Source of the DNA: Adiantum capillus-veneris
Taxonomy: Eukaryota; Streptophyta; Polypodiopsida; Polypodiales; Pteridaceae
Assembly (NCBI GenBank): GCA_014529385.2
Contig: CM043953.1
Location: 88,091,842-88,155,841 of the forward strand
Length of the DNA stretch: 64,000 nucleotides
Reading direction: 5' to 3'
The notes beneath the pieces are model-generated. The model ran no database searches. It had not been told where the DNA came from and saw nothing but the letters and a program-made list of their open reading frames with translations. Position 1 is the stretch's first letter; the number at the start of each line of letters is the position of its first letter. The translations under genes and the position numbers were made by a program. Shown here piece after piece: positions 41,385-53,460 of this stretch.

Positions 41385-42083
41385 GTAAGGAGCATTATCC
41401 AGGGATCAGTTTTCTGCAGCTTTTGATCTTTTCTAGCTTAGTTTTTCTTTTTCAAGCCAAGCTTTGTCACATATTGTAAATTCTGGTTTGTTAAAAATAG
41501 TTGTGCACATGCATGTAGCTTCCTAATTGTATGAATTGCAGTATGGGCGTGAATTTCAAAGTTGTGCAGCAATAAATTAACTGCCTATGTTTTGCATAAG
41601 CAGCATTCATGAATGCACTTCATGGACGTTAGTGGGGATGTAGTAGTACTAGTCAATACTAAGCGTGATGGAGCTGATGGTTGTACTGTCTTGTGGGTGA
41701 CTATTATGAGTCTATACCTTGCACTTTCCTTTAAGGGTGAATCTAGGCTTATCTGAATTCATCTGGGTATATATGTTCACAGATTCGGCATAGGCACTTT
41801 CTTTCTAGTGTGGCTACATCTTTTGCATCTCTTTGTGAGTATATTCTGAGGCTTGGCCACACAAATACCAGGGCAAATGTATGAATGCTTTAAAAATTGG
41901 AGAGATTGGGGACAGCGGCCAGTTAGAGGAGATATTCTGTTACATGAGCTGTGCATTGTCATTATAGGGAATGCCTCAGCATTCTTTTGTCACCAATCCA
42001 TGCTTGGCCATTAGGTCATGTCTTGTAAAGTGTGTGAAGTAAGCTATAGGTAAGCAAGAGAGGTTTTGACCTTTTCTTTGTAG

Positions 42084-42462
42084 TTACAGGATTCTGCAAA
42101 GGAAATTCTTGCACAATGCCATCAAACACTTTTCTGAGCAGCTCTCTCTAAATGGGTGACATTATAGTTGGTCTGAATGTCTCAACTAAACTAAAATTTT
42201 CTTAGTGGCAGAAGAATTTGTTGCTCCAATGCAGCATGGCAGACAAATGGATGAAACTCGTTCTCTATGAGGGTTGTTGTCTGAAGGAAAATCGATTGAG
42301 TGTTTTTGTAGCTCTATTTTGTTGTCTTGGATCAGCCCTTTTAAGCTTCATCTATATAAACCTTTTTTGGAGCCCTTGTGCCGAACCCTATATTATGGTT
42401 TTGCTTATTTCTCAAATGTGTTCATGCAGGTGGAGCGTTTCGCGTGTCTTTATACAAGTCAA
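42084..42462 (+). other. Candidate further exons of gene X (alternatives)
   Basis: Two possible exons lie between exon 7 and the last exon. At 42,084, after TTTCTTTGTAG, a phase-0 reading gives DSAKEILAQCHQTLF and then a TGA stop, which would end the gene here. At 42,430-42,462, after TTCATGCAG, a 33-nt phase-0 exon reads VERFACLYTSQ and ends before GTAACA. Both fit the phase of exon 7, but they lead to different gene ends. Sequence alone does not decide. Confidence 0.3.
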
Positions 42463-43359
42463 GTAACAAACTTATGCCACTACTCACCTGACAAAAGCTA
42501 CAGAACTAGAGAAGATAATATGCCTCATGAATTTGAGGACTGTAATATATAATATGAAAATTATCTTTTGTTTACCGTTAGAGCCGCCTAAAGGAATCCC
42601 AATTGTAAAAAAGTAGTAGTCAGGCTCTATTTGTTTATTAAGTTCAACCAATAAAATTGGCCTCCTTGAGTATATCTAGAAAGAGAGCATCTCTATCTCA
42701 TGATAATTTTCCTTCAATCTAAGTGGTTTTGATGGCCTTAAGAGAGAGGTACATTGTTAATTCTAACTGTGTGTTTGGGTCGATTTTATGGTTAAGAGCA
42801 GTGTGAGGATCTTTTGAGCTTACAACGAAAAGATGTTAATTTGTATTATATAGCTTTTTGTGCATAAAGGGTTATGAATGATGCATCAGTCAGCAAGCTA
42901 CTTCGTATTGTGTGTGGTTTGGTACACAATCATTTATATTAGATGCATTGGTATTGGCTATGAAGGAGCTTTCCTTTCTTTTGTATCTCTTGTTCTATTT
43001 GCTATGGCCATAGTTAGCAGAGTCATAACCTCCTGCATCACAATGTTCATGGTTGTCCCAATAACACAAACATGAATCCAGAGTTGTGAGAATATGTTCT
43101 TATTTACTGCATACACAACATCTTGAGTATCACATTTTAAAGCTTCAGGCCTCCAAAGCTTTTCTTGAAATGTTTCCAATGGGTGAGATTCGGTGGGCAA
43201 TCATGTACTCCACCGTACATATTATTTTTGGCAAACTATAACGGAGCTTTCTTCTTGTGTAGCTATAGTTTGCAAAGCTACCAAGTCATACCCTTCTCTC
43301 TTCAAAATGATTTGATTGATAGAGCTTCATCTTCCATTGACCATTCTTTTGTTGTTTAG

Positions 43360-43455
43360 GCTAGGGCTGCTGGGTTCAGACTGAACCGGCAGAAGAAACA
43401 AGCTTTCCTAAATGTGCCACCGCCTAGTGTGAACAGTGTGGAGGAGAAAAAGTGA
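43360..43455 (+). CDS. Gene X, probable terminal exon
   Basis: After a pyrimidine-rich acceptor ending TTGTTTAG, 31 codons and a TGA stop remain open in phase 0: ARAAGFRLNRQKKQAF, then LNVPPPSVNSVEEKK. The composition is like a protein C-terminus (basic patch, Pro run, acidic-basic end). It lies on the same strand and 2 kb after exon 7. It could instead belong to another small gene if the stop near 42,137 ends gene X. Confidence 0.45.
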   Translation, partial: ARAAGFRLNRQKKQAFLNVPPPSVNSVEEKK

Positions 43456-43740
43456 AGAAGTGAAGGGGGCTGAGAGAGGCCATCAACTCTTCCGGGGGGG
43501 GGGAGGGGGGAAGAAAAAGGGAGGGCCCGGCGTAAGAGTGCCTCAACTCCAACCAATGAAATTTTGCCATGAAGGATCGACGCCCCTTTGCATTTTTCTT
43601 CCGCCACCTAGTTTGAACCCACCCTAGGTCTTGAATATCACATTCTAAAGCTCCTCACATCCAAAAACAATGACTTGATTATTTCAAATTGGGTGAGATT
43701 TGGTGAGTGTATGCAGCCTTGGGAGGATTGGAGAGGATGT
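43456..43740. other. 3' flank of gene X
   Basis: Possible 3' UTR with a G-rich stretch at 43,494-43,518. CACCTAGTTTGAACCCACC at 43,604 echoes the end of the last exon (CCGCCTAGTGTGAAC). No further gene is seen. Confidence 0.35.
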
Positions 43741-44978
43741 GTTTGATTGGAGAGGATTGCAGAGGATTGGGAGAACCTCGAACTAAGCTCTAGCTCTTTG
43801 ATACTTGGTAGCTTCAGCTATGCTCTATGGGGTTATGGTTTGAGAACCCTTTGTGGATCATGATGGGTGGAGAGGTATGGAGAGGTCCTTGGTATCCATG
43901 ATCTCTCGGCTGAAGGCCTCCATGCCACACGAGAGCTAGATTGTCCCTTGAGTCAGACACATCATGTCGGTATGCACAAATGTCATGGTTCCATGTACAT
44001 GGCTTCAGCATGGACACCTTGCCTCCCTTCTAGTACTCCCTTGATGCACAATCACTCTCTTACACGTTTTGAGATTACTTGACTCATTCACCAGGACCTG
44101 ACCAAGTTGGACACCAAGCTTTCTACAGAGAGCGTCTTCTCCAACTCACACGGGATGGGTTTGTGATTTGACCCAGCTATATGGAGACACATCTATCTCA
44201 TAGGTTACAGTGTGCCATTGGTCAGATACAAATATTTTCACACCAGCTTGAGATTGAGACTAGTAGATTCAGAGGGTTACTAGCAGCTAGAAGGATATGC
44301 TATCTATATCATACATAGCCAAAGACATAGATGGATTATATATGTCAGTACAAAATGTATTGCAAGATACGAGATCGCTTCCACTTTCTATTTAGAAATA
44401 TTTGGACCCTTCTCCAGAGTCATGAGCTATCAAGAACAGATATGTCTTGGATTATCTAATTGACAATGTAACCCTCAAGTCCATCATGCATAGGCTAGCC
44501 TCTCCTAATGAGGAGAGAGAAGGGTAATTACATAGACTTAGAGATAGTTAAGTGAGGAGATTTGAAGAGAGATAGTTCCAAAGAAAGATTACTGATTTCT
44601 TCACACAAGACACCAGATAGATAGAGGAGCAGCCACCACTACAAAGCTGAGCTCATACTCACACCCGTGGTACTCTCATTGACTAAGCATTGGAGCTAAG
44701 GATATTGAGACACCGACGACTAAGGCGAGGATCTTCACAACATAGATGGAGACTACAATAGAGGATTCAAGCCATACAATCTCAATATCCAAAGTACAGG
44801 TGAGGATGGATTCATCACTCATTATATCACCCTATTGTATCAATGGTCACGCATAACCCACATCTAGATCCATTTTAGTATCTCTTTTTTGTACCTAGAC
44901 ATGGTATCAGATTCACCATTTTATAACGGATTTGTCTCTTAGATCATTTTGGCCTTTTGAAGATGTTAATATATCAAT

Positions 44979-45036
<58 letters not shown>
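43741..45036 (+). pseudogene. LINE L-B copy 7: 3' RT fragment, UTR and CT tail
   Basis: Plus-strand, 5'-truncated and decayed. The region near 43,818-43,945 reads, with breaks, like LLYG...LDHH and MEKPLVSMISRL of the L-B thumb. Downstream are the C-terminal parts and the 3' UTR, with CATTTTGGCCTTTTGAAGAT at 44,953 and the tail (CT)n at 44,982-45,036. It shows that the (CT)n end is on the sense side of the element. Confidence 0.75.
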
Positions 45037-45038
<2 letters not shown>

Positions 45039-45452
45039 ACACGCATGCGTGCGAGTACACGCACACATCATTATTAGATTTCCGTTCTTTCTATAGCAAA
45101 TAATCTTACTTGCTTAAGCGTAGGATCACAATAATGTAGGGTAGAAATAGCATAAAATTACCCAAAAAATCAATACTCCATGAGCACATGTGGATATATT
45201 TGTGCATGCCCTGAGTTATCATTGATGAAAGTTGCAAAGATCAAATTGTTGTCAAAATATGGAATATGCTTCAAACCACAAATGCCCACTATAAAAAGGC
45301 TATAATGAGTATAGCTCACACAACTCCATTCTTTAGAAACCCAAAATGTTTCATTGTTCCCAAAAGATAGCCCCCACATATATGTCTAGATGGGGCGTCA
45401 AGAAGGAGAAACGAAAGAGCATCAAAATTTACGGCATCAAATCTACTTTTGT
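45037..45452. other. No gene seen
   Basis: AT-rich sequence after the LINE tail with a short ACAC run. The open frames look random. Confidence 0.4.
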
Positions 45453-45866
45453 CACCATTCGCCAACTGGGGGCAATGGTTTGATAACAATTTAGTAATGC
45501 ATTGAGGGTTATCTACTCAAGGGAATTATCGAGAATGACCTCACTAAATGAAATGGATTGAGACCTCCAATTTCCACAAGGGATACATCCATAATATCCA
45601 CCTCTGGCATAATGTTGATACTAGATCTTTATGTAGATAAGAAAAAAAAAAATCCTCATCACCATTCGCCAACTGGGGGCAATGGTTTGATAACAATTTA
45701 GTAATGCATTGAGGGTTATCTGCTCAAGGGAATTATCGAGAATGACCTCACTAAATGAAATGGATTGAGACCTCCAATTTCCACAAGGGATACATCCATA
45801 ATATCCACCTCTGGCATAATGTTGATACTAGATCTTTACGTAGATAAGAAAAAAAAAATCCTCGTT
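45453..45866. repeat. Tandem duplication, 207-bp period
   Basis: Two nearly identical copies beginning CACCATTCGCCAACTGGGGG (45,453 and 45,660), each ending in an A run followed by ATCCTC. Differences are few (for example CTACTC against CTGCTC, and TATGTAG against TACGTAG). Each copy contains TATCCACCTCTGGCATAATG, but no convincing protein. Confidence 0.85.
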
Positions 45867-45998
45867 GTGATCTGCCTACAAAGAAGCTAGAATTTCTCGT
45901 TGTTTTTTTCTTTTTGCTAAAAATATGTAGATCAATGAAACTCTTAGCAATATTGCAATCAATGCATGAGCCTATGTATCTCTACAATCCCAACATGC

Positions 45999-46202
45999 TT
46001 ACTCAATAGTGGGCAAAACAACTCTAGCAGCAATACTGCTAGAATATGCACCATCTTGAACAGACCCTATAAACACAGCACTCAATGATAAATCATGACT
46101 GTAAACAATGTTCCATATTCCATTTGGAGCAAGAACATATTGCATAATATAAGCCCATAGTGGATACCTTTCCCCATCCAATTTGTCAACAAGAGACAAC
46201 AT
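45999..46202 (-). pseudogene. Ty1/copia gag N-terminus
   Basis: 67 codons open from ATG: MLSLVDKLDGERYPLWAYIM, then QYVLAPNGIWNIV. The KLDGxNYxxWxxxMxxxL pattern followed by GIW is the conserved start of copia gag proteins. Open reading stops at 45,999 soon after VLPTIE. It is on the opposite strand to the gag piece at 47,480. Confidence 0.7.
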
Positions 46203-47479
46203 AAAACACCATTATTTCAATGATTGCACATCATGCCAAAGTTGTGTAGAGAAGAAACCACCAAAGTCCACAGAAATAATGCTTGTACATGAATGCAACA
46301 AAAAGAGAGGCTGAAATGATATTTGAGTTGTGGCTCTACAATCGTTTGGGTTATGTCACCCTACAAAGGCTCTCACTAAATTCAAGAAAGTGATCCATGA
46401 AGCCGCTAGCCTATTTGATTGAGAAGTTTAAGCCCTATTTTGATATCAAGTATGGGAATGGAGTTGCAACAACATACACAAATCTTGGAGGGAAAAAAAG
46501 GGAGAATTTCAAGGGAACACAACAAGAGTGGTATTACTTCGTGTTTTAGTACAAAGACAAGGGATTCCCTAGGTTTATGGACATATATACATGCCACGGG
46601 AAAAAAACTCTTAGTGAGGAAAAATTGTGCCCCATTAGTTGTAACTATTTTTACAAACATCACTATCATATTGTGGTTCCAATTCACATTGTGGGTATGT
46701 CTCCACTTTACTTTTTTAATTTTTATAGTTAATATTGGTTCATCCCCTCTAAGTTTACAATGAAAACGCAAGAACAACCTTTCAACTTGCACATCATTTG
46801 AAGGTTCATAAGCAATCGAGTGTAAGGCTCTCGTGTACATGCCTTCATGACTATTTTAAACTCCCAATATTGGGCGATGTTATCATAAGTGTTTTAAAAG
46901 CTAGCATCCAAACTTTGAGGTGTTGTCCAATGACTGTAGAAAAATAGTCTCCTTTTTGTCAACCATTGGAGTTCAATTGAAGTTATCATTTCAAAGGAAG
47001 TCCTTGGAGATCTCTTGAGGCATTACTGTTAATCTTTCAAGGATGTTTTATGCTAAAGGTGGATTTTGATCATCTACAAAGGCAATCAACTTCACATTTT
47101 TATTCAAAGCTCAAGGAGGAGTATTCTACAAAGGGTAATTGCTTTCAAGTTTTTGGCCTGATCTTCATTAGATTCGATCCTAAGTACTTTGAATTTATCT
47201 ATCATTTCTCATCAGCCCGTTTCAATATGTATACTCTAATTGTCATATATGGTGATGATGTGTTGATATTCCTATTGTAAAGGAGCTAGAAATACAATGC
47301 CCTTTGTGGTAAGACCTCTCCCCACTACATATTACCCCATCGCTCACATCAGCGCCAAGGGAAACCTTTACAAGTTCAAGGGAGCAGGGTTCCATATATG
47401 GAAAACCAAGGTTTTAAGGGTTAACTAATGAAGAATTTGTTGAGTATTATCAATCCCACTCCACTTGATCAGGACACGG
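46203..47479. other. No certain gene; probable decayed copia-like DNA
   Basis: Open frames of up to 144 codons occur on both strands with low complexity and no recognisable motif. The plus frame at 47,050-47,280 ends in YGDDVLIF, which loosely resembles an RT DD box, but nothing around it supports this. Confidence 0.3.
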
Positions 47480-48140
47480 TTGTGGGCACTACATGACAAG
47501 CTACCCAAATTCTCCAAGTCAAGGATGAGAAAGCCTTGGGAATTATTCTCACCTCCCTAGATGATAACTTCATTGACTATTTGGATGAATTGAAGCATGG
47601 AAAATCTTGGAGAAGCTTGTTGGTACTAAGGCCAAGCATACAAAGATATGGTCTCAAGATGAAGGAAGGTGAAGAGCTCTTTAGCCTCATCAATAAGCTT
47701 AAGAGAATATGTAATCAAATGGTCTATATCCAAGCTCCGATGGATGAAGATGACCAAGTAGTCGTTCTTCTCGAAGATCTATCCAAGAAGTACAATCAAA
47801 TTTTCATGGTTTTGAAGGACAAGGTCCAATCCCTGATCTAAAAGATGTCTTTAACTCTCTCTTAAAAGAAGAAGAAGAGAAGAATGTCAAAGGACCGTCA
47901 AAAAAGTAGGAAAATGGAGGTGCTTATGCAATTACAACCAAATTAGCTGCTAGTTAAAGACCAATTCAAATCATTTATCCAAGGATTGCTTTAGCCCATG
48001 TACTCATTTTGCAAAAAGAAGCCATCAACCAACGAAGTGTTGGTTCAAGGACAAGGAAGAGAAGCTCTCGAACCTCAAAGAAAAAGGTAAGCTCATATTG
48101 TTAAAGAACAAGGCTCTTTCCACTTTTGTATCTTAGCTTC
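47480..48140 (+). pseudogene. Ty1/copia gag (UBN2) with zinc-knuckle remnant
   Basis: Plus-strand 101-codon stretch (47,536-47,841) with the UBN2 gag pattern: SWRSLLVLRPSIQRYGLKMK, then EELFSLINKLKRICNQM and LEDLSKKYNQIFMVLKDK. Upstream codons (AWHDKLPKFSKSR-like, about 47,485) continue it in another frame. At about 48,005-48,060 a broken CCHC knuckle is seen, with SHQPTKCWFKDKEEKL in one frame. The element has no protease, integrase, RT or RNase H before its polypurine tract, so it is internally deleted. Confidence 0.7.
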
Positions 48141-48145
48141 TGACA

Positions 48146-48561
48146 TATTCTAGAAGTGTCTTGAGTATATCAATCAAGTCTCACATGCCCTATGGGAAGC
48201 ACTATGGGAAACACTAGTAGTGGAAGTTGTCAAGGAGTCAATAAGTTTGGCAATCTTCTTGTGCTACACCCATCAATCCAAGGGTAGGGAAAATTTATGT
48301 AGCTGTCAAGTTCCAAGTCATGTTTTCAAATCAATAAATCAAATCTTAAGGGGAGGAGTATATTCTAGAAGTGTCTTGAGTATATTAGACAAGTCTCACA
48401 TACCCTTGGGAAGCACTAGTAGTGGAAGTTGTCAAGGAGTCAATAAGTTTGGCAATCTTCTTGTGGTGCACCCATTAGCCCGAGGTTAGGGAAAATTCAT
48501 GTAGCTATCAAGTTCCAGGTCAAGTTTTCAAATCAATAAGTCAAATCTTAAGGGGGGGAGC
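48146..48561 (+). repeat. Tandem duplication (215 bp) carrying polypurine tracts
   Basis: Two copies begin TATTCTAGAAGTGTCTTGAG (48,146 and 48,361). Each contains GTCAAGGAGTCAATAAGTTT and ends in a purine tract: CTTAAGGGGAGGAG (48,342-48,355) and CTTAAGGGGGGGAG (48,547-48,560). The second tract abuts the LTR-like start TGTTGGTAAG. Confidence 0.75.
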
Positions 48562-48963
48562 TGTTGGTAAGCTTCACTGTATCAATTAGTGTGCAATCCC
48601 TTTAGCTTAGTCATCTCATTATCTAGTCTATGGTCATGCATCACCCATGTATCTACTCATAAGTTAGCATCCTACTAATCATGAATGATGTCACAAAGGA
48701 TTGGCCTCTCAACCTCTATTTAAGAGGCACTCATGTAGTCTCATTTTCAAGCTCTAATTGCAAACTATTTTATTTCATTTCCACACTTTTGTACTCTCTT
48801 GTTCATTCTTTCTCACTTAACCATGAATGCTAGCTTGGCGAATCCCCATAACTCCCAAGATTTAGCAAGATCTAAAGGTTCCACTTGGAGAAAGGATTAG
48901 TGTTCCAATAAAGATAAGAGTTTGCACTATTTTTTCCAAATAAAAACTCTTCCATAAAAGGAA
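48562..48963 (+). repeat. Ty1/copia 3' LTR (right end unclear)
   Basis: Starts TGTTGGTAAGCTTCAC immediately after the polypurine tract; TGTTGG is a common copia LTR start. It contains a promoter-like stretch CTCTATTTAAGAGGCACTC at 48,714. No clean CCAACA end is found before the G run at 48,964, so the end coordinate is provisional. Confidence 0.5.

Positions 48964-48992
<29 letters not shown>
48964..48992. repeat. G homopolymer, 29 bases
   Basis: Uninterrupted G run between the copia LTR and the repeat array. Its length may be uncertain in the assembly. Confidence 0.8.
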
Positions 48993-48994
<2 letters not shown>

Positions 48995-50310
48995 AAATTT
49001 TCATAGGAAGCATGACCTCAAAGAACAAGATGGTTGAAATAGGGCTATATATAGGAAGAGCCTATATATATGTTAGATGGGTGGTGATTTTTCTTGTCTC
49101 TATCTCTATGCTCCATATACTGCAACTCAAGGCAGCTTGTGGCTATGCCAGTATTGGCTACCAATGTTATTAATTCTAACATGGCCAATACAAGAACCAA
49201 TTCTATTAAAGAATTTAACTCAAATGCTCACAAAAACTCGAGTTAGTTGAAATAGTTAGGAAATGCAAGAACCATTCTATTAAAGAATTTAACTCAAATG
49301 CTCACAAAAACTCGAGTTAGTTGAGATAGTTAGGAAACCAATCAAGACGATAATATTGCTTAGGAAAAAATTTCATAGGGAGCATGACCTCAAAGAACAA
49401 GATGGTTGAAACATGGCTATAAATAGGAAGAGCCTATATATATGTGTTAGATGGGTGGTGATTTTCTTGTCTCTATCCCTATGCTCCAGATATTGCAACT
49501 CAAGGCAGCTTGTGGCTATGGCAGTATTGGCTACCAATGTTATTAATTCTAACATGACCAATACAAGAACCAATTCTATTAAACAATTTAACTCAAATGC
49601 TCACAAAAATTCAAGTTAGTTGAAATAGTTAGGAAATGCAAGAATCAATTCTATTAAAGAATTTAACTCAAATGCTCACCAAAACTCGAGTTAGTTGAAA
49701 TAGTTAGGAAACCAATCAAGATGATAATATTGGTTAGGACAAATTTTCATAGCAAGCATGACCTCAAAGAACAAAATGGTTGAAATAGGGCTATATATAG
49801 GAAGAGCCTATATATATATGCTAGATGGGTGGTGATTTCTTGTCTCTATCTCTATGCTCCATATACTGCAACTCAAGGGAGCTTGTGGCTATGGCAGTAT
49901 TGGCTACCAATGTTATTATGGCCAATACAAGAACCAATTCTACTAAAGAATTTAACTTAAATGCTCACAAAAACTCGAGTTAGTTGAAATAGTGAGGAAA
50001 CCAATCAAGATGATAATATTGCTTAGGACAAATTTTTATAGGAAATATGACCTCAAAGAACAAGATGGTTGAAAATGGGCTATAAATAGGAAGAGCCTAT
50101 ATATATGTGTTAGATGGGTGGTGATTTTCTTGTCTCTATCTCTATGCTCCATATACTGCAGCTCAAGGCAGCTTGTGGCTATGGCAGTATTGGCTATCAA
50201 TGTTATTAATTCTAACATGGCCAATACAAGAACAGTTCTATTAAATAATTTAACTCAAATGCTCACAAAAACTCGAGTTAGTTGAAATAGTTAAAAGATG
50301 ATAATATTGG
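48993..50310. repeat. Tandem repeat array, about 370-bp unit, four copies
   Basis: Units start at CAAATTTTCATAGGAAGCAT (48,993), about 49,366, 49,738 and 50,030; periods are about 372, 375 and 289. Each has the hairpin CTATATATAGGAAGAGCC followed by TATATATA, then TTGTCTCTATC and AACTCGAGTTAGTTGA. A sub-unit (AATTTAACTCAAATGCTCAC) is itself doubled in the first two units. Reading frames in the units are short and unconvincing. Confidence 0.85.
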
Positions 50311-51052
50311 TGTGCTCCTCCATAACTTAGCCAAAACAAAGTTGCTCTTGCTCTATTAAAAATTGGCCAACCATAAGTTGAACAACCTACAGCTAGTAGC
50401 ATTGTCTTCTTGATCTACTCCAACAATAAACAAAAAGAATAGAAAAGAATGGTTTTCTTGATCTCTTGCTCTGTTAAATAAACTACAAATGACAACCGAG
50501 AAAAGTTTCCACTTTTGCAACACTTTGAAAATTGTCTCTAGTTGATGACAACTTTTCAATAAACACTACTAGCAAACTAAGTTGTGACACATCTTGTTTT
50601 GTGCAACTTTTTTTCAATGGTAACATCATCAGAGATTACATACAGCTTACATCAGTAGTGTTAAAAGCAGTGTTATTTTGTCAAGCACAAGTGCAACCTT
50701 TTGGAGCTTTACCTACAAAATCTATTATTGTAATGTTCCCTTTGCCAAGAGCCAACCACTTAACAAGGCCATTATTTGTATTAAAAACAATTGTTAAGAG
50801 TATAAATTTACACCAACCTGAGAGCACTTAACATTTTTTGTTGCATTGATAACTAGCGTTTGATCTTAATGCCTATTAAGGACATTCCCACGTAATCAAG
50901 GAAGACTTAAATAATTGCAACACCTTTGAACCTTCCAATATAGAAAATTTTCAAAATTTTGACTCCAATGCATCCTCGCTTACACAAGAAGATTTAGAAA
51001 TTTTCTCATGTACAAAAACGGAGTCTTTCTCAATGTTTTTCATACAATGCAT
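50311..51052. other. No gene seen
   Basis: AT-rich sequence. The open frames have no recognised motif. Confidence 0.4.
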
Positions 51053-51228
51053 AACATCATGAGCTTCTGCTCGAGAGGCACCGCTTCTACTCGAGAGGCA
51101 CCACATACCTAGCTAGGTACAATTAGGGGCAGGGGACCACCTTCCCCCCCACCAGGCCGGCGGTCTACTACCCCCAATCGTACCTAGCTAGATATGCGGC
51201 GCCTCCCTTATCAAAAGCTCATGATGTT
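51053..51228. mobile_element. Foldback MITE-like element (176 bp)
   Basis: Inverted ends AACATCATGAGCTT and AAGCTCATGATGTT, with pairing that continues inward through GAGGCACC/GGCGCCTC, ATACCTAGCTAGGTAC/GTACCTAGCTAGATAT and AATTAGGGG/CCCCCAATCGT. The left arm has a 20-bp tandem duplication (CTTCTGCTCGAGAGGCACCG and its near copy). No clear target duplication is seen. It encodes nothing. It could be a MITE or a hairpin small-RNA source. Confidence 0.7.
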
Positions 51229-51593
51229 GACTTAAGCCACAATGTGGGAAATATTGTGAGAATTTGTCCAAAACTTCTTGTGTTCAGCGTATTTCATTTT
51301 CAACAGATAGTAAGGAAACTTTCTTATCTAATTGCGGCAACGTCTGGGGTGCTATTGACAAAATCTTTGTGCTCTTTGTTTATTAGGACCTACACCCATA
51401 GTTTTGTTTTGCTTGAACCACCAAAAAATCTACACTCTTGCTCTATTCTAAGTTACTTGTTGGTACATCATTGCTGCTTCTATTACATGCAATTCAAAGT
51501 CTACTAGTTTCATAGTAGCTCACTAGTTTTTTGAATTTTGTGCCTCATCAAACAAAACAAGGTCTTCATAAGTTCATCACCAAAGAGGCTTCA

Positions 51594-52920
51594 CACACAC
51601 ACACACAGAGAGCATAACACTCAAATGCATAAGAATCTAGGTTGAGAGCGAGGAGTATGACCAAACAAAAGGTGGAGTCAATTCATCATCACAAACGTTT
51701 GCACATCCATTTTGGCATAGTTCTAGCCTACTCATTTTCTATCCTCATCCCATTAGATATTTCGTATTTTAAGCCTCATTTTGGTCTACATGCAATTTTC
51801 AACCACCTAAGGGGAAAACAGTTACACTTGGAGATCATCCATAACAAACACTCATGGGGCTCATCATAAAAAATACACTCTTTTTGTCTTGTTGATGCAC
51901 ATTTTTATCATTGTACAATTTCCATGATGAATGATTTTCATGGAATAAATAAGAGTAAAAGTTTCAAACAATTGCCCTTTTTGTGAGTATAACATTTTCT
52001 TATAATTCTAGCCTTATTTTTAATTAATGCCATGATCTGGCTTATGTTTCATACTACCGACATTGATGCCAATACACAAACAACACAAAGAGTGATTTTT
52101 CAAATGGTTATATTCAAACTTCTAGTAGCCAACTAATTTTTTAAATGTTGTGCCTCATGGGGGGGGGGGGAAATTTTATTGGTCATCACAAATAGTTGAA
52201 ACACCCAAAGCATATCAATGGTGAAAGCCAAGAGTATGACAAGACAAAACGTGGACTCAACTTACCATCACACAAAGTTTGCACTAGCAATTTTGGCAAA
52301 GTTCTAGCTTGCTCATTTTCTATCCTCTTCTCAATAGATATTTCATATTTGTTACCTCATTTTTCTCTTCATGCAATTGTCAACCGCCTAAGGGAAACAT
52401 TTACACATGGAAATCACCCATACAAACATTCATAGGAATAACCCTAAAAAATGTGCTCTTTATGTCTGATAAATCTGAAATCTAATCATTATGCATTGTG
52501 AGTAAGAATTTTAAAACGTTGCTCTTTTAATGAGCATAACCTTGTGTGATAAATCTAGCCTCATTTCCATTAATACTATCATCCAGTCTATGTTTGAGCC
52601 TAAAAAGTAGTTCATGCAAAGAACTTTTGGCCAATGTATAGAAACACCACTAGCCTATGACATTTTTCACCCAAGATCATACACAAATTCATGGTGACCA
52701 ACTAAATTATGTGCCTCATCAAATAAATTAGGGTCTTCGCCATCACAAATACTTGGAACACACAAAGCATAACAATGGTGAGAGCCAAGAGTACGACCAA
52801 ACAGATGATGCAGTCAACTTAAAATTGCAAAAATATGCACCATCTAATTTGGCATAGTTTTACCATTATGTGAGTGTTCGGTTGTCTACCAAAAATGCAT
52901 TACACCTTTCAAATGACTCT
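51594..52920. repeat. Degenerate long repeat, about 570-bp spacing, three copies
   Basis: Related segments start at about 51,610, 52,200 and 52,757. Shared words are AGAGCCAAGAGTA(C/T)GACCAA, TTTGGCATAGTTCTAGC, ACTCATTTTCTATCCTC and CAACC(A/G)CCTAAGGG. The third copy is the shortest. No protein is evident. Confidence 0.55.
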
Positions 52921-53460
52921 CAATCAAAATAGAGACTCCCGTTGGTATAATTCCACTTTTCACCCATATAAACAAGTAAGTTTTTTGAAGTGCAGAAACA
53001 CTATGGAGTTTTCTCAGAAGGAAATATTCATGCATGCCAAGAGCAGTCATCAATGATAGTCACAAAGGATAACTAACTACAGAAATAGGGGGTCTACATC
53101 AGACCACCATGTGGAAAGTTGTAATTTTTGGGTAGCTCTTGCTAGATCATCTATTGGAAAGGAAGCGCGTTGTATTAAAGAACCCTCACATATATGTAAT
53201 ATGGCTAATCTAAAAAGTGTGCAATGAAAATACCATGTGTTGTACAGTGCCCAAAGTGTGGGCAATGAACAAACTATACATGACTTCTTTATAACAACAA
53301 CTTAGTAAAGTCCAAACAACAAGGACATGCATGTTACATTTTTCCATTCGATAAGTTTATATGCCACATCTTTGTAAATTATCATAGTTACCGAGGTCAT
53401 GTAACACACCATAGGAAAAACTTGTATAACCACGTGAGATTATGAAATTCTCTTCCACAA

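Noticed and set aside
42218-42552. Hydrophobic frames near 42,218-42,552
   Set aside because: They overlap candidate introns of gene X, and the TM-like stretch comes from T-rich DNA; only short exon candidates were kept.
46406-46840. 144-codon minus-strand frame
   Set aside because: No motif, low-complexity hydrophobic content; probably chance in AT-rich decayed DNA.
47050-47280. Possible RT box YGDDVLIF
   Set aside because: No other RT block lies in order around it; DD words occur by chance.
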